From Methylophilaceae bacterium (GTDB taxonomy: Bacteria > Pseudomonadota > Gammaproteobacteria > Burkholderiales > Methylophilaceae), in the NCBI GenBank assembly GCA_009926205.1, contig RFPI01000007.1, forward strand, positions 1-41,162: 41,162 nt of DNA. Reading direction: 5' to 3'. Below are positions 18,716 to 28,050 of the stretch, in pieces. Position numbers and translations under genes: made by a program. The notes under the pieces were generated by a model that did no database searches, was not told where the DNA came from, and saw nothing but the letters and a program-made list of their open reading frames with translations. The stretch's first letter is position 1, and every line of letters starts with the position of its first letter.

Positions 18716-19462
18716 ATGACTTCTCCGCATGATGTTCCCTTACAAAAGATACAGTTTTATGTGACCTCCCCATATAGTTGCGGCTATTTGGCTAAACAAC
18801 GCGCCCAGTCACTGATTGCCACGCCGCAACATTTAATCGATAGAAACGTATATAGCGGGCTTATCTCGCAAGGATTTAGACGTAGTGGGCAGTATGTTTA
18901 TCGCCCTTATTGCGAACAATGTGACGCTTGCATACCTGTGCGCATTCCTGTCAATGAATTTACCCCTAATCGTAGCCAAAGCCGTGCCTGGAAAAAACAT
19001 CAAAATTTATCTGTCTCCATACAAGCCTTACATTTTGACGATATCCATTTTGAGCTTTATTTGCGATACCAAGCAGCCCGCCATGAGGGGGATGGAGAAC
19101 ATGAAAGTGCCGAGCAATATAAGCAGTTTTTGGTGCAAAGCAATGTCGAGTCTTACCTTTTACAATTTGAGCTAGATGGGGTTTGCAAAATGGTCTGTGT
19201 GGTAGATCGCGTGCAAGACGGACTATCTGCTGTCTACACTTTCTATGAACCCAATGATCAACACGCCAGCTATGGAACCTATGCCATTTTGTGGCTGATT
19301 GATTGGTGTAAACGCGAGCAACTGCCTTTTCTATACTTGGGATATTGGATTTCAGGCAGTCCCAAAATGGTATACAAGCAAAACTTCCGCCCGTTGCAGG
19401 CGCTTATCGACCGGCAATGGCAAGATTTTGATGCTACTTTGGCGAGCGCATCCACGATTTAA
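18716..19462 (+). CDS. bpt: Leucyl/arginyl-tRNA-protein transferase (bpt, ATE family)
   Basis: Bpt adds leucine from Leu-tRNA to proteins with N-terminal Asp or Glu, marking them for ClpS/ClpAP degradation (the N-end rule). The 248-residue product shows the ATE N-terminal region with its cysteines (SPYSCGYL, then PYCEQCDACIPVRI at about 62-75) and the C-terminal GNAT-like domain with YTFYEP, SYGTYAILWLIDWC, YLGYWISGSPKMVYKQNFRPLQAL. These are characteristic of the bacterial family. It starts 13 bases after the HMA-MauE-like gene, probably in the same transcript, with gaggcaggc ahead of the ATG. prfC follows after 80 bases. Confidence 0.94.
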   Translation: MTSPHDVPLQKIQFYVTSPYSCGYLAKQRAQSLIATPQHLIDRNVYSGLISQGFRRSGQYVYRPYCEQCDACIPVRIPVNEFTPNRSQSRAWKKHQNLSVSIQALHFDDIHFELYLRYQAARHEGDGEHESAEQYKQFLVQSNVESYLLQFELDGVCKMVCVVDRVQDGLSAVYTFYEPNDQHASYGTYAILWLIDWCKREQLPFLYLGYWISGSPKMVYKQNFRPLQALIDRQWQDFDATLASASTI

Positions 19463-19542
19463 GCCCGATTGTCATGAATATAATCCGCTAAAGAACCCGC
19501 ATTTTTCAGGTAAAATGCGCCCTTTTGTTTCGGCGCCCTAGC

Positions 19543-21114
19543 ATGAGCCTCCCTAAAGAAATCCAACGCAGACGTACCTTTGCCATTATTTCTCACCCTG
19601 ACGCGGGTAAAACCACTTTAACTGAAAAACTTCTTTGGTTCGGTGGCGCTATTCAAGTTGCCGGTGAAGTCCGTGGACGAAAAGCTGCTCGTCATGCGAC
19701 ATCAGACTGGATGGAGTTAGAGAAACAAAGAGGAATCTCGGTGACCTCTTCCGTGATGCAATTCCCCTATCGTGAGCACATGATCAATCTACTGGATACT
19801 CCAGGCCATGATGACTTCTCTGAGGATACTTATCGTACTTTGACGGCGGTGGACTCGGCTGTCATGGTGATTGACGCAGTGAATGGCGTAGAAGCTCAAA
19901 CCATCAAGTTACTGAATGTCTGCCGTATGCGCGACACACCGATTATTACCTTTATCAATAAACTAGACCGAGAAAGCCGCTCACCTATCGAATTGTTGGA
20001 TGAGATTGAATCTACTTTGGGGATGCAATGCGCCCCTATTACCTGGCCTATCGGAATGGGTAAAGGTTTCCGTGGGGTTTATCATTTGTATTTGGATCAA
20101 ATCGCCTTCTTTGACCCGCGCGCCGAAAAAGGCACTGCAGAGATTATTCAAGGCTTGGATAACCCCAGAGTGAATGAGTTGCTGGGCTCTCAAGCAGATG
20201 ATTTGCGCTTGGATATTGAGTTGGTGCGAGGTGCGTCCCATAGTTTTGATAAGCAAGCCTATCTGAGCGGAAAACAAACCCCAGTATTTTTTGGCTCTGC
20301 AATTAATAATTTCGGCGTACAGTCATTACTGGATGCTGTGGTCGAGCTATCCCCTGCCCCACAAGCCCGCGTAACGGCAAGCCGCACAGTTGAGGCTGAT
20401 GAAGCTAAGTTTTCGGGCTTTGTGTTTAAGATACAAGCTAATATGGACCCTAAGCATCGCGATCGCATCGCCTTCTTGCGAGTGTGTTCTGGTCGCTTTG
20501 AGCGTGGGATGAAAATCAAGCAAGTCGCGAGCGGCAAACAATTGGCCGTGAATAATGCCATTACCTTTATGGCGCAAGACCGCAGCACTACCGATGAGGC
20601 TTACTCTGGCGATATTATCGGCATCCCGAACCACGGCACAGTCAAATTGGGTGACACTTTCAGCGAAGGTGAAGATTTAAAATTTATTGGTATCCCCTGC
20701 TTTGCGCCCGAGCACTTCCGTCGCGCACGCTTGCAAAATCCCCTCAAAATGAAGCAATTACAAAAAGGTCTGCAGCAATTAGCAGAAGAAGGCGCGTCAC
20801 AGTTATTCCGCCCACTATTGAGCAACGATATGATTTTGGGCGCTGTGGGGATATTGCAATTTGATGTGGTCGCACACCGCTTGCAGCATGAGTATGGCGT
20901 TGAAGTGATTTTTGAGCCCTACGATTGTGCTACGGCGCGTTGGTTACGTGGCAGTACTGCCGATCTTTCTGCCATCGCAGACCGCTACGGATTTAATGTG
21001 GCCCTGGATGGAGCAGGTGACTATGTGTATCTTGCCCCCAATCGGGTTAACTTACAGATGGCACAAGAACGCTATCCGGATATCACCTTCTTGGAGACAC
21101 GTGAGATAGCCTAA
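19543..21114 (+). CDS. prfC: Peptide chain release factor 3
   Basis: RF3 is the translational GTPase that recycles RF1 and RF2 from the ribosome after termination. The 523-residue product has all G motifs: the P-loop [14 protein letters not shown] (G1), [10 protein letters not shown] (G2), [12 protein letters not shown] (G3), and NKLDRE (G4), followed by domain II and the RF3-specific C-terminal domain. I chose ATG 19543 ([13 protein letters not shown]) since RF3 proteins start so; the ORF extends upstream by only six codons without a better site. It lies downstream of bpt and converges on the unrecognised gene at 21135. Confidence 0.97.
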   Translation: MSLPKEIQRRRTFAIISHPDAGKTTLTEKLLWFGGAIQVAGEVRGRKAARHATSDWMELEKQRGISVTSSVMQFPYREHMINLLDTPGHDDFSEDTYRTLTAVDSAVMVIDAVNGVEAQTIKLLNVCRMRDTPIITFINKLDRESRSPIELLDEIESTLGMQCAPITWPIGMGKGFRGVYHLYLDQIAFFDPRAEKGTAEIIQGLDNPRVNELLGSQADDLRLDIELVRGASHSFDKQAYLSGKQTPVFFGSAINNFGVQSLLDAVVELSPAPQARVTASRTVEADEAKFSGFVFKIQANMDPKHRDRIAFLRVCSGRFERGMKIKQVASGKQLAVNNAITFMAQDRSTTDEAYSGDIIGIPNHGTVKLGDTFSEGEDLKFIGIPCFAPEHFRRARLQNPLKMKQLQKGLQQLAEEGASQLFRPLLSNDMILGAVGILQFDVVAHRLQHEYGVEVIFEPYDCATARWLRGSTADLSAIADRYGFNVALDGAGDYVYLAPNRVNLQMAQERYPDITFLETREIA

Positions 21115-21127
21115 GCCGTCTCACGTG
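21098..21127. terminator. Stem-loop overlapping the prfC stop codon, possible terminator
   Basis: The arms cacgtgaga (21098-21106) and tctcacgtg (21119-21127) are perfectly complementary, nine base pairs with a 12-base loop that includes the prfC stop. There is no clear T-run after it, so a terminator role is uncertain. It lies between converging genes and could also stabilise either mRNA end. Confidence 0.4.
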
Positions 21128-21134
21128 AGCCAGT

Positions 21135-21698
21135 TTAGCTAAATGCTTCGCATAACATGCTAAGCAAAGTAGCGAAAACTGGATATAACTCTTCTTTATT
21201 GTAAGGCGCTTCATCATCGGTTGAAGCCACGACAAATGCGATCACTGCCTTCTCTAAATCTTGACGATATTGCTGCCAATGCTCTGCGTCGGCCTGGCTG
21301 ATCAAATTAAACTTACGTTGACCGCTTTCAATCACATCCACCAACTCCTCATCCGTCAACTCTGCAAACAGTGTCTTGGCAATCACATATTGTTGTTGAT
21401 CAATCTCTGGGGCGACGCGTTCTTGCTGCAAAGGCATAGAAAGAAACGCATAAGACAATAAAGCAAATAATTGATACACGCTCAGCATATCAAATTGATC
21501 GTGGCGCTCGTCCGCTGGCGAGCGGCCTGATTCACGTATGCCCTGAAAAGTCACGAAACAAGCGATGTAACTCGCCGCATCCACTGATGGATAGTCATTT
21601 AAATCGGTACTGGGCTGTGGATCGTTCTCTCTTCTCAATTCTGATAGCAATAATGCATGCATCAGACTGAGTCGTTTTGCGTAGGTAAATTCAGACAT
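21135..21698 (-). CDS. Uncharacterised cytoplasmic protein
   Basis: I do not recognise this 187-residue protein. It lacks a signal peptide and is acidic, apparently mostly helical, with no cysteine-histidine metal motif or nucleotide-binding loop. Blocks that could serve as a family signature are ECGIRESGRS-like FQGIRESGRSPADERHDQFD near the middle, LFAELTDEELVDVIESGQRKF, and the C-terminal YPVFATLLSMLCEAF. The first helix repeats aliphatic residues (LMHALLLSELRRE). The start has gagag on the minus strand about eight bases before the ATG. It stands alone between prfC (converging) and the yhdP-like gene (divergent, 110 bases), so neighbours give little help. The open frame of this length with sensible composition and a start site supports a real gene. 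Confidence 0.72.
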   Translation of the reverse strand: MSEFTYAKRLSLMHALLLSELRRENDPQPSTDLNDYPSVDAASYIACFVTFQGIRESGRSPADERHDQFDMLSVYQLFALLSYAFLSMPLQQERVAPEIDQQQYVIAKTLFAELTDEELVDVIESGQRKFNLISQADAEHWQQYRQDLEKAVIAFVVASTDDEAPYNKEELYPVFATLLSMLCEAFS

Positions 21699-21808
21699 GT
21701 TGTTCTCTCAGTATGTACAAAATATTCGTCGCTATTTTAGCAAATCGGCACAACGAATTAGGGCTGGCTATAGTAAAATAGTTGAGCATTTTGCAGGCAT
21801 TATCAGGC

Positions 21809-24800
21809 ATGGTCAAAAAATCTCTTATTTGGTTTTACCGATTTGCGCTAACCGCTATTTGGTTAGTGCTGATTTTTATGTCTGTCACCATCATAGGTCT
21901 GCGTTATTTTGTTCTGCCTGAAATTTCCAAATATCAGCCAAAAATCACCCAAGCCATCAGCAACACATTGGGGCAGCGAGTCACCATAGGCAGCATTGAG
22001 GCCAATTGGCAGGGACTCAATCCTCATATCCGTTTAAATGATGTAGACATTTATGACCAAGAAAATCGTGTCGCCCTATCGTTACATAAAGTGGATAGCG
22101 CTATCTCATGGCTTTCTATCCCATTTTTTGAGCCTAGACTTGCCAGCCTCACCATCCATCAACCGGAGCTGAGTATCCGCAGAGAAGAAGATGGCACTAT
22201 TTATGTTGCAGGCATCTCGATGAGCGGCCCAACTCAGGCAGCTTTCCCCAACTGGTTATTACGCCAATCAGAAATTTCAGTGTTAGATGCAGAAATTAAT
22301 TGGAATGACGCTATGCGCAAAGCGCCTGAAATACGTCTATCACAGTTGAATTTAAAAATTGAGAATCCCGCTTGGGACGCTATCCGTGGTCATCATCGCT
22401 TTGCCTTGAAAGCCAAACCCTCTGCAGTGAGTCAACAGGTAGTCGATATTCGTGGCAAGATTTTTGGACGTGATGTTAGTCAATGGCGGGAATGGCATGG
22501 CACCCTATTTGCTGACATTCAACAAGCACAATTGGCGGAGATAAAACAATGGATAGACCTGCCTGTCGATTTGCAATCTGGCTTTGGTGATACCCGCCTA
22601 TGGGTAGATTTCGACCATGCTGCAATCGATAGAATCAGCAGTGACCTTGATGTTCAGCAATTAAGTACCACATTGCGTTTTCAAGAACAAGTCAGCACTT
22701 TCAATCATATTGCAGGGCATATCACTTGGGAGCAGAAAAAGGATGGGCAGTTGCTAGAGGCTAGCAATATCAAGCTCACGACTCCAGATGATTTAGATAT
22801 GAAAAAGGGCTATTTCTTTTTAAGAGAAAAACAGCAAGCCAACCAAACACGCTATGAAGCAAAAGTTAATCTAGATGAATTGCAACTTGAGACCGTTCAT
22901 AAACTATTGCCTTACTTGCCATTATCAAGCGAGCTGAGTGAAAAAATTAAGCAATTCCAACCCGTTGGAAAACTCAGCAACTTATCCCTTAGCTGGCAAA
23001 GCATTGGGGATCAACTCAATCAATATTCCCTCAAGACAGACTTTACTGACTTAGGTTTGGAGCCATACGAGCCCTATGACATCCCCGGCTTTCAACATGT
23101 CAACGGGAGCATTAATCTCGACCAAAAGAGCGGAACATTACAGCTGAACAGCGAGCATGTCGTCCTGTATATGAAACAGGTGCTCCGCTATGGTGTTCCC
23201 GTTGACTATATCCGCGGCAAGATAATTTGGCGCCATGATCGTGACAAATTCAATGTGCATCTGAATAAACTGGCATTAGGCACACCCCATGCAACAGGCG
23301 AGATTAATGGCTACATTCAACATGATGCCAAGACTGGGCCATATTTTGATTTAAATGCGACCTTTAGTCATGCTGATGTGCGATTCACTAAACTTTACCT
23401 GCCAACTATTCTCAGCAAAGAAACCCTAGATTGGATTGACACCTCTGTGCTCAACGGATACGCAGAGGATGTCAGGCTGACACTAAAAGGCAGTCTAAGT
23501 GACTTCCCCTATGTGAATAATCGTAATGGGCTATTTCGCATTACTGCCAAGGGGCACGATGTCACTTTAGATTACGCCAATGGCTGGCCCGTCATCGACC
23601 ATATCAAAATGAATATGCTGTTTGAAGGCAAACGCATGGAGTTGTTTATCAATGAAGGCGCTGTGCTCAAAAACAAAATCAGCAACACAAAAATCGTCAT
23701 TCCAGACCTCATCGTCGCTGAAAATGATTTAGAGGTGAAAGGTGAGATCACAGGTTCGCTGCAAGACCAATTGCAATTTATCAACAACAGTCCTCTGGCA
23801 GCTTGGTCCGGTGGCTTTACCCAAGGAATGAAAGCCAATGGTTCTGGCAAATTGAATTTAGAGATATTCATGCCGCTTTACCACAATGAAAATACCAAAT
23901 TTAAAGGCAAGTACACTCTGCAAAATGCATCGATGGTCAGTGAATCTATGCCAGAGCTGACGCAAATCAATGGTGATATTTTGTTTAATGAAAACACGTT
24001 GAATACTCAAAATTTACGGATGAATGTGTTTGACTCACCTGCTATCGTCAACATCACGACGGACAAATCAAAAGTCATTCAAATCAGTGCGCATGGAAAG
24101 ATAAATGATGCGGGACTCCGAAAATCTCTTGGCCTAGCTCTACCTAGCAGCGTTGTAGGTAGTACTGATTGGCAAGGGCGCGCTACGATTTCTGACAAGA
24201 AAACCGATTTCAGTGTGAAATCTAATTTACAAGGTTTGGCGCTACAACTCCCCGCACCTCTCAATAAGACAGCCTCTGAAAATATGCCATTTACCCTTGA
24301 GCGCAAACAATCCGCAAACAATCAGGACATCATTCAATTTAATCTTGGTAGCGCCGTGGCGGGTAAATTCTTGCGCTCATTGCAAAATGGCATAGGCAAA
24401 ATTGAACGGGGCGAGATTGGCATCAACACCACGCCAGAGATTCCAAATCAAAAAATGATCAATTTACGCATTGTGAGCAACCATTTGGATTTGGATGATT
24501 GGTTATTACAATTTGATAAAACTGGAAGCAACTCACACTCTGCCGAATTGCCCTTTAACCATATTGATTTATCTGCTGATAGCTTCGATCTTTTTGATAA
24601 ACGTATCAATAATTTAAAAATGAATGCACAGATTAGTGGTAACACTTGGATGTTCAATCTGAAAAGCGATGAAGTGACAGGAAGTATGCGCTGGGTTCAG
24701 CAAGGGGCAGGAAAAATTTTGGCTAATCTGGCACAGCTCACCATGCCGCAAAATACGCCTGATAAAAAAACCCATGATAAAACCATCAAACAATTGGATA

Positions 24801-25633
24801 TTCATTATCCGGATTTAGAAATTAATGCAGAAAATTTTGAAGTGAATAAGAAGAAATTCGGTCGTCTAGAATTGAGTGCTAAAGAACAAAATGGCAATTG
24901 GATGATACAAAAGCTTGCGCTAAAAAATCCTGACGGAATCATCACTGCCACTGGCCAATGGAGCAATTGGAAAACCCAACAAAATACGCAAATGAATTTC
25001 AATTGGCAGATATCGGATATCGGCAAAACATTTAAACGTCTGAATTTGGGCGATACGATTAAGGGTGGTACAGCACAATTAAATGGTCAATTACGTTGGG
25101 CTGGAAGTCCACATGAGTTTGATATCCCTAATCTTGCAGGCAATGTGCAAGTCGAAGCGAATAAGGGACAAATTCTTAAAATTGAACCTGGCGTAGGCCG
25201 CCTATTCAGTGTGCTTAGCTTGCAGAACCTACCTAGACGCTTGACCTTGGATTTCAAGGATTTATTTAGCTCAGGTTTTGTTTTCGACAAAATCTCAGCG
25301 GATATTTCAGTAAATCGCGGCATTATGCGTAGCGATAATTTCAAAATGGAAGGCCCCACTGCAGGCGTTGAAATTAAAGGCGAGACGGATTTAGATAAAG
25401 AGACCCAACATTTGTTTGTTAAAGTAAAACCCTACATCACCGACACCCTCTCTTTAGCAGCATTTGCTGGTGGCCCTGCCGTAGGCGCTGCCGCATACAT
25501 TGCACAAAAGGTTTTGAAAAACCCATTGGATAAAATCGCTGAGAGTGAATATGAAATTGTTGGCACATGGAGCAATCCAGAAGAGCTAGAAAATAAAAAC
25601 AATCCTAACCAACCGAATGGTGTCTTTAAGTAA
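21809..25633 (+). CDS. YhdP/AsmA-like inner-membrane-anchored envelope protein
   Basis: The 1274-residue protein has one N-terminal membrane segment (about residues 8-30, WFYRFALTAIWLVLIFMSVTII) and a very long periplasmic part of repeating beta structure, ending in the AsmA-like/YhdP C-terminal region (ANKGQILKIEPGVGRLFSVLSLQNLPRRLTLDF marks it). In E. coli YhdP, with TamB and YdbH, carries phospholipids to the outer membrane; the same role is likely here. The length matches the family (about 1270). ATG 21809 was chosen because the membrane segment follows directly; the longer reading starts with TTG. The nitrilase-family gene follows after eight bases, and tldD is 63 bases after that, so the three are probably one operon. 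Confidence 0.9.
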   Translation: MVKKSLIWFYRFALTAIWLVLIFMSVTIIGLRYFVLPEISKYQPKITQAISNTLGQRVTIGSIEANWQGLNPHIRLNDVDIYDQENRVALSLHKVDSAISWLSIPFFEPRLASLTIHQPELSIRREEDGTIYVAGISMSGPTQAAFPNWLLRQSEISVLDAEINWNDAMRKAPEIRLSQLNLKIENPAWDAIRGHHRFALKAKPSAVSQQVVDIRGKIFGRDVSQWREWHGTLFADIQQAQLAEIKQWIDLPVDLQSGFGDTRLWVDFDHAAIDRISSDLDVQQLSTTLRFQEQVSTFNHIAGHITWEQKKDGQLLEASNIKLTTPDDLDMKKGYFFLREKQQANQTRYEAKVNLDELQLETVHKLLPYLPLSSELSEKIKQFQPVGKLSNLSLSWQSIGDQLNQYSLKTDFTDLGLEPYEPYDIPGFQHVNGSINLDQKSGTLQLNSEHVVLYMKQVLRYGVPVDYIRGKIIWRHDRDKFNVHLNKLALGTPHATGEINGYIQHDAKTGPYFDLNATFSHADVRFTKLYLPTILSKETLDWIDTSVLNGYAEDVRLTLKGSLSDFPYVNNRNGLFRITAKGHDVTLDYANGWPVIDHIKMNMLFEGKRMELFINEGAVLKNKISNTKIVIPDLIVAENDLEVKGEITGSLQDQLQFINNSPLAAWSGGFTQGMKANGSGKLNLEIFMPLYHNENTKFKGKYTLQNASMVSESMPELTQINGDILFNENTLNTQNLRMNVFDSPAIVNITTDKSKVIQISAHGKINDAGLRKSLGLALPSSVVGSTDWQGRATISDKKTDFSVKSNLQGLALQLPAPLNKTASENMPFTLERKQSANNQDIIQFNLGSAVAGKFLRSLQNGIGKIERGEIGINTTPEIPNQKMINLRIVSNHLDLDDWLLQFDKTGSNSHSAELPFNHIDLSADSFDLFDKRINNLKMNAQISGNTWMFNLKSDEVTGSMRWVQQGAGKILANLAQLTMPQNTPDKKTHDKTIKQLDIHYPDLEINAENFEVNKKKFGRLELSAKEQNGNWMIQKLALKNPDGIITATGQWSNWKTQQNTQMNFNWQISDIGKTFKRLNLGDTIKGGTAQLNGQLRWAGSPHEFDIPNLAGNVQVEANKGQILKIEPGVGRLFSVLSLQNLPRRLTLDFKDLFSSGFVFDKISADISVNRGIMRSDNFKMEGPTAGVEIKGETDLDKETQHLFVKVKPYITDTLSLAAFAGGPAVGAAAYIAQKVLKNPLDKIAESEYEIVGTWSNPEELENKNNPNQPNGVFK

Positions 25634-25641
25634 GGTTTAAT

Positions 25642-26511
25642 ATGGCAATCAAATTAAGATCCGGTCAAAAAACTGCTGCTTCATCAGATAAATCAAGCTC
25701 TGGTATTGTCAAAATTGCCGGGGTTCAAATGGCCTCTGGTCCTAATGTTGCCGCCAATCTAAGTGAGGCAGAAAAGCTGATACAGATAGCCGCTGAGCAA
25801 GGCGCAAAAATGATTGCGCTGCCTGAGTACTTTGCCATCATGGGTCTGAAAGAGACCGACAAAGTGGCGGTAGCTGAAGACTTAGGCAAAGGGCCCATAC
25901 AGCAATTTTTAGCAGACACTGCGAAAAAATTTGAGGTTTGGATTGTGGGCGGCTCCATTCCATTGGTATCCGACACTGCCGGTAAAATTCGCAACACCTG
26001 TTTGGTCTTTGATGATCAGGGCAATCGAGTCGCTCGTTATGACAAGATTCATTTGTTCGGCTTGGACTTGGGCACCGAACATTATCATGAAGAGAAAACC
26101 ATACAAGCTGGCGATCAGGTGGTAGTGGTCAATACGCCATTTGGTAAGATTGGTTTATCTATTTGCTATGACTTACGCTTCCCAGAGCTATATCGGGCTA
26201 TGGGCAATGTTGATTTAATAGTCATTCCTGCAGCATTTACCGAGACCACAGGTAAGGCGCATTGGGAGACATTAATCCGTGCCCGTGCGATTGAAAATCA
26301 ATGCTATGTTTTGAGCTCTGCACAAGGGGGATATCACGCCTCCGGTCGCGAAACCCACGGCAACAGCATGATCGTCGATCCTTGGGGAGTTATTTTAGAC
26401 AGACTCCCAAGAGGTTCTGGCGTGGTCATTGCGTCTATTAATCGTGAGTACCAAGCGAGTCTACGCAAGAGTCTGCCCGCACTAAAACACCGAACCGTTT
26501 TCAAATCTTAG
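25642..26511 (+). CDS. Nitrilase-superfamily carbon-nitrogen hydrolase (probable deaminated-glutathione amidase type)
   Basis: The 289-residue enzyme has the Glu-Lys-Cys triad of the superfamily: Glu in LPEYF (near residue 54), Lys in ARYDKIHLF (near 135) and Cys in LSICYDLRFPELYR (near 175). The GIVKIAGVQMASG start and the GKAHWETLIRARAIENQCYVL block fit the Nit1/Nit2 (YbeM-like) branch, which hydrolyses deaminated glutathione as metabolite repair. An N-terminal extension of about 22 residues rich in S and K precedes the domain. It lies between the yhdP-like gene (8 bases) and tldD (63 bases), an arrangement I recall as frequent in betaproteobacteria. The substrate is inferred, so no symbol is given. 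Confidence 0.9.
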   Translation: MAIKLRSGQKTAASSDKSSSGIVKIAGVQMASGPNVAANLSEAEKLIQIAAEQGAKMIALPEYFAIMGLKETDKVAVAEDLGKGPIQQFLADTAKKFEVWIVGGSIPLVSDTAGKIRNTCLVFDDQGNRVARYDKIHLFGLDLGTEHYHEEKTIQAGDQVVVVNTPFGKIGLSICYDLRFPELYRAMGNVDLIVIPAAFTETTGKAHWETLIRARAIENQCYVLSSAQGGYHASGRETHGNSMIVDPWGVILDRLPRGSGVVIASINREYQASLRKSLPALKHRTVFKS

Positions 26512-26574
26512 GGTCTGCTTACTATCAGCATTTTTGCAAACCTATCTCTAAACTAAAAATGATTAAGCCCCACT

Positions 26575-28038
26575 ATGAAAAATGAATCCAACTTGAACCA
26601 ATCCGCTGACAGCATGGCATTTGCCAGTCAAACCCTGTTGCGTGCGAATGATTTAGACTTTCCCCAAGTTCAGGGTGTACTAAAACAAATCATGACGCAT
26701 GAGGTGGATTATGCAGATTTATATTTTCAATATACCCGCAGTGAGAGTTGGGGGTTGGAGGAAGGTCGTGTTAAATCAGGACATTTCCATATCGAACAAG
26801 GCGTAGGTGTTCGTGCTGTCAGCGGCGAAAAAACAGCTTTTGCTTATTCGGATGACATACGCGCTGACGCTCTATTGAATGCTGCCAACATTACCCGTGC
26901 TATCGCCCAAGCTGGGCAAGAACGTAGCATTCCCGCCTTAATCAAACGACAACAGCCCTCTTTGTATTTGCCACAAGATCCTATTGCCTCACTCAGTGCA
27001 GAAGCCAAAGTGAAGCTGCTAGAAAAATTAGAATCCTATGCACGTGCCATGGATCCAAGGATTAAACAAGTGATGGCAAGCATTGCTGGTGAATATGAAG
27101 TGGTTTTAATTGCGCGTCATGACGGTGTGATGGCGGCGGATATTCGCCCATTGGTACGCTTATCCATCAATGTCATCGCTGAAAGCAATGGACGTCGCGA
27201 ACAAGGCTCTAGCGGTGGTGGTGGGCGTTTTGATTACAGTGGATTCAGCGATGAAGTGTTGCAACAATATGCCAGCGAAGCTGTACATCAAGCGCTTGTG
27301 AATTTGGACGCTAGACCAGCACCTGCGGGCAATATGACGGTGGTGCTTGGCGCTGGGTGGCCTGGTATTTTGCTGCATGAAGCCATTGGACATGGTCTGG
27401 AAGGTGATTTTAATCGCAAGGGTAGCTCTGCTTTTGCTGGCAAAATCGGACAGCGCGTCGCCGCACCCGGTGTAACCGTCGTCGATGACGGCACATTAAG
27501 CCATCGCCGTGGCTCGCTCACGGTGGATGACGAAGGCAACCCAACGCAAAGCACGGTGTTGATTGAAGATGGTATTTTGCGCGGTTATATTCAAGATAGT
27601 TTAAATAGTCGACTCATGGGTATGCCTTTAACAGGCAACGCTAGACGAGAGTCTTATGCCCACATTCCTATGCCACGCATGACCAATACCTATATGCATA
27701 ACGGAAATGTAGCGCCCGAAGAAATTATTAAGTCCGTCAAAAAGGGCTTGTATGCAGCTAACTTCGGTGGTGGCCAAGTCGATATTACCAGCGGTAAATT
27801 TGTATTCAGTGCCGCTGAGGCTTATATGATAGAGGACGGTAAGATTACCTACCCGGTCAAAGGGGCAACCTTGATTGGCAATGGCCCAGATGCCCTGACA
27901 CGCGTTTCTATGATAGGCAATGACATGAAGCTAGATTCAGGCGTGGGAACCTGTGGTAAAGAAGGACAAAGTGTTCCTGTAGGGGTGGGACAACCCACCC
28001 TGCGGATTGATGGTTTAACCGTGGGTGGCACGCTTTAA
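26575..28038 (+). CDS. tldD: Metalloprotease TldD
   Basis: TldD with TldE/PmbA forms a hetero-dimeric zinc protease that degrades unfolded peptides and matures microcin B17 and other modified peptides. The 487-residue product has the zinc motif HEAIGHGLEGD (near residues 267-277; His, His and a downstream Cys complete the site, with VGTCGKEGQSVPVGVGQP near the C-terminus). Other family blocks are SWGLEEGRVKSGHF and SNGRREQGSSGGGGR. TldE is not in this window. It follows the nitrilase-like gene by 63 bases and is followed by mfd after 12 bases. Confidence 0.96.
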   Translation: MKNESNLNQSADSMAFASQTLLRANDLDFPQVQGVLKQIMTHEVDYADLYFQYTRSESWGLEEGRVKSGHFHIEQGVGVRAVSGEKTAFAYSDDIRADALLNAANITRAIAQAGQERSIPALIKRQQPSLYLPQDPIASLSAEAKVKLLEKLESYARAMDPRIKQVMASIAGEYEVVLIARHDGVMAADIRPLVRLSINVIAESNGRREQGSSGGGGRFDYSGFSDEVLQQYASEAVHQALVNLDARPAPAGNMTVVLGAGWPGILLHEAIGHGLEGDFNRKGSSAFAGKIGQRVAAPGVTVVDDGTLSHRRGSLTVDDEGNPTQSTVLIEDGILRGYIQDSLNSRLMGMPLTGNARRESYAHIPMPRMTNTYMHNGNVAPEEIIKSVKKGLYAANFGGGQVDITSGKFVFSAAEAYMIEDGKITYPVKGATLIGNGPDALTRVSMIGNDMKLDSGVGTCGKEGQSVPVGVGQPTLRIDGLTVGGTL

Positions 28039-28050
28039 GCCTATCAAAAC

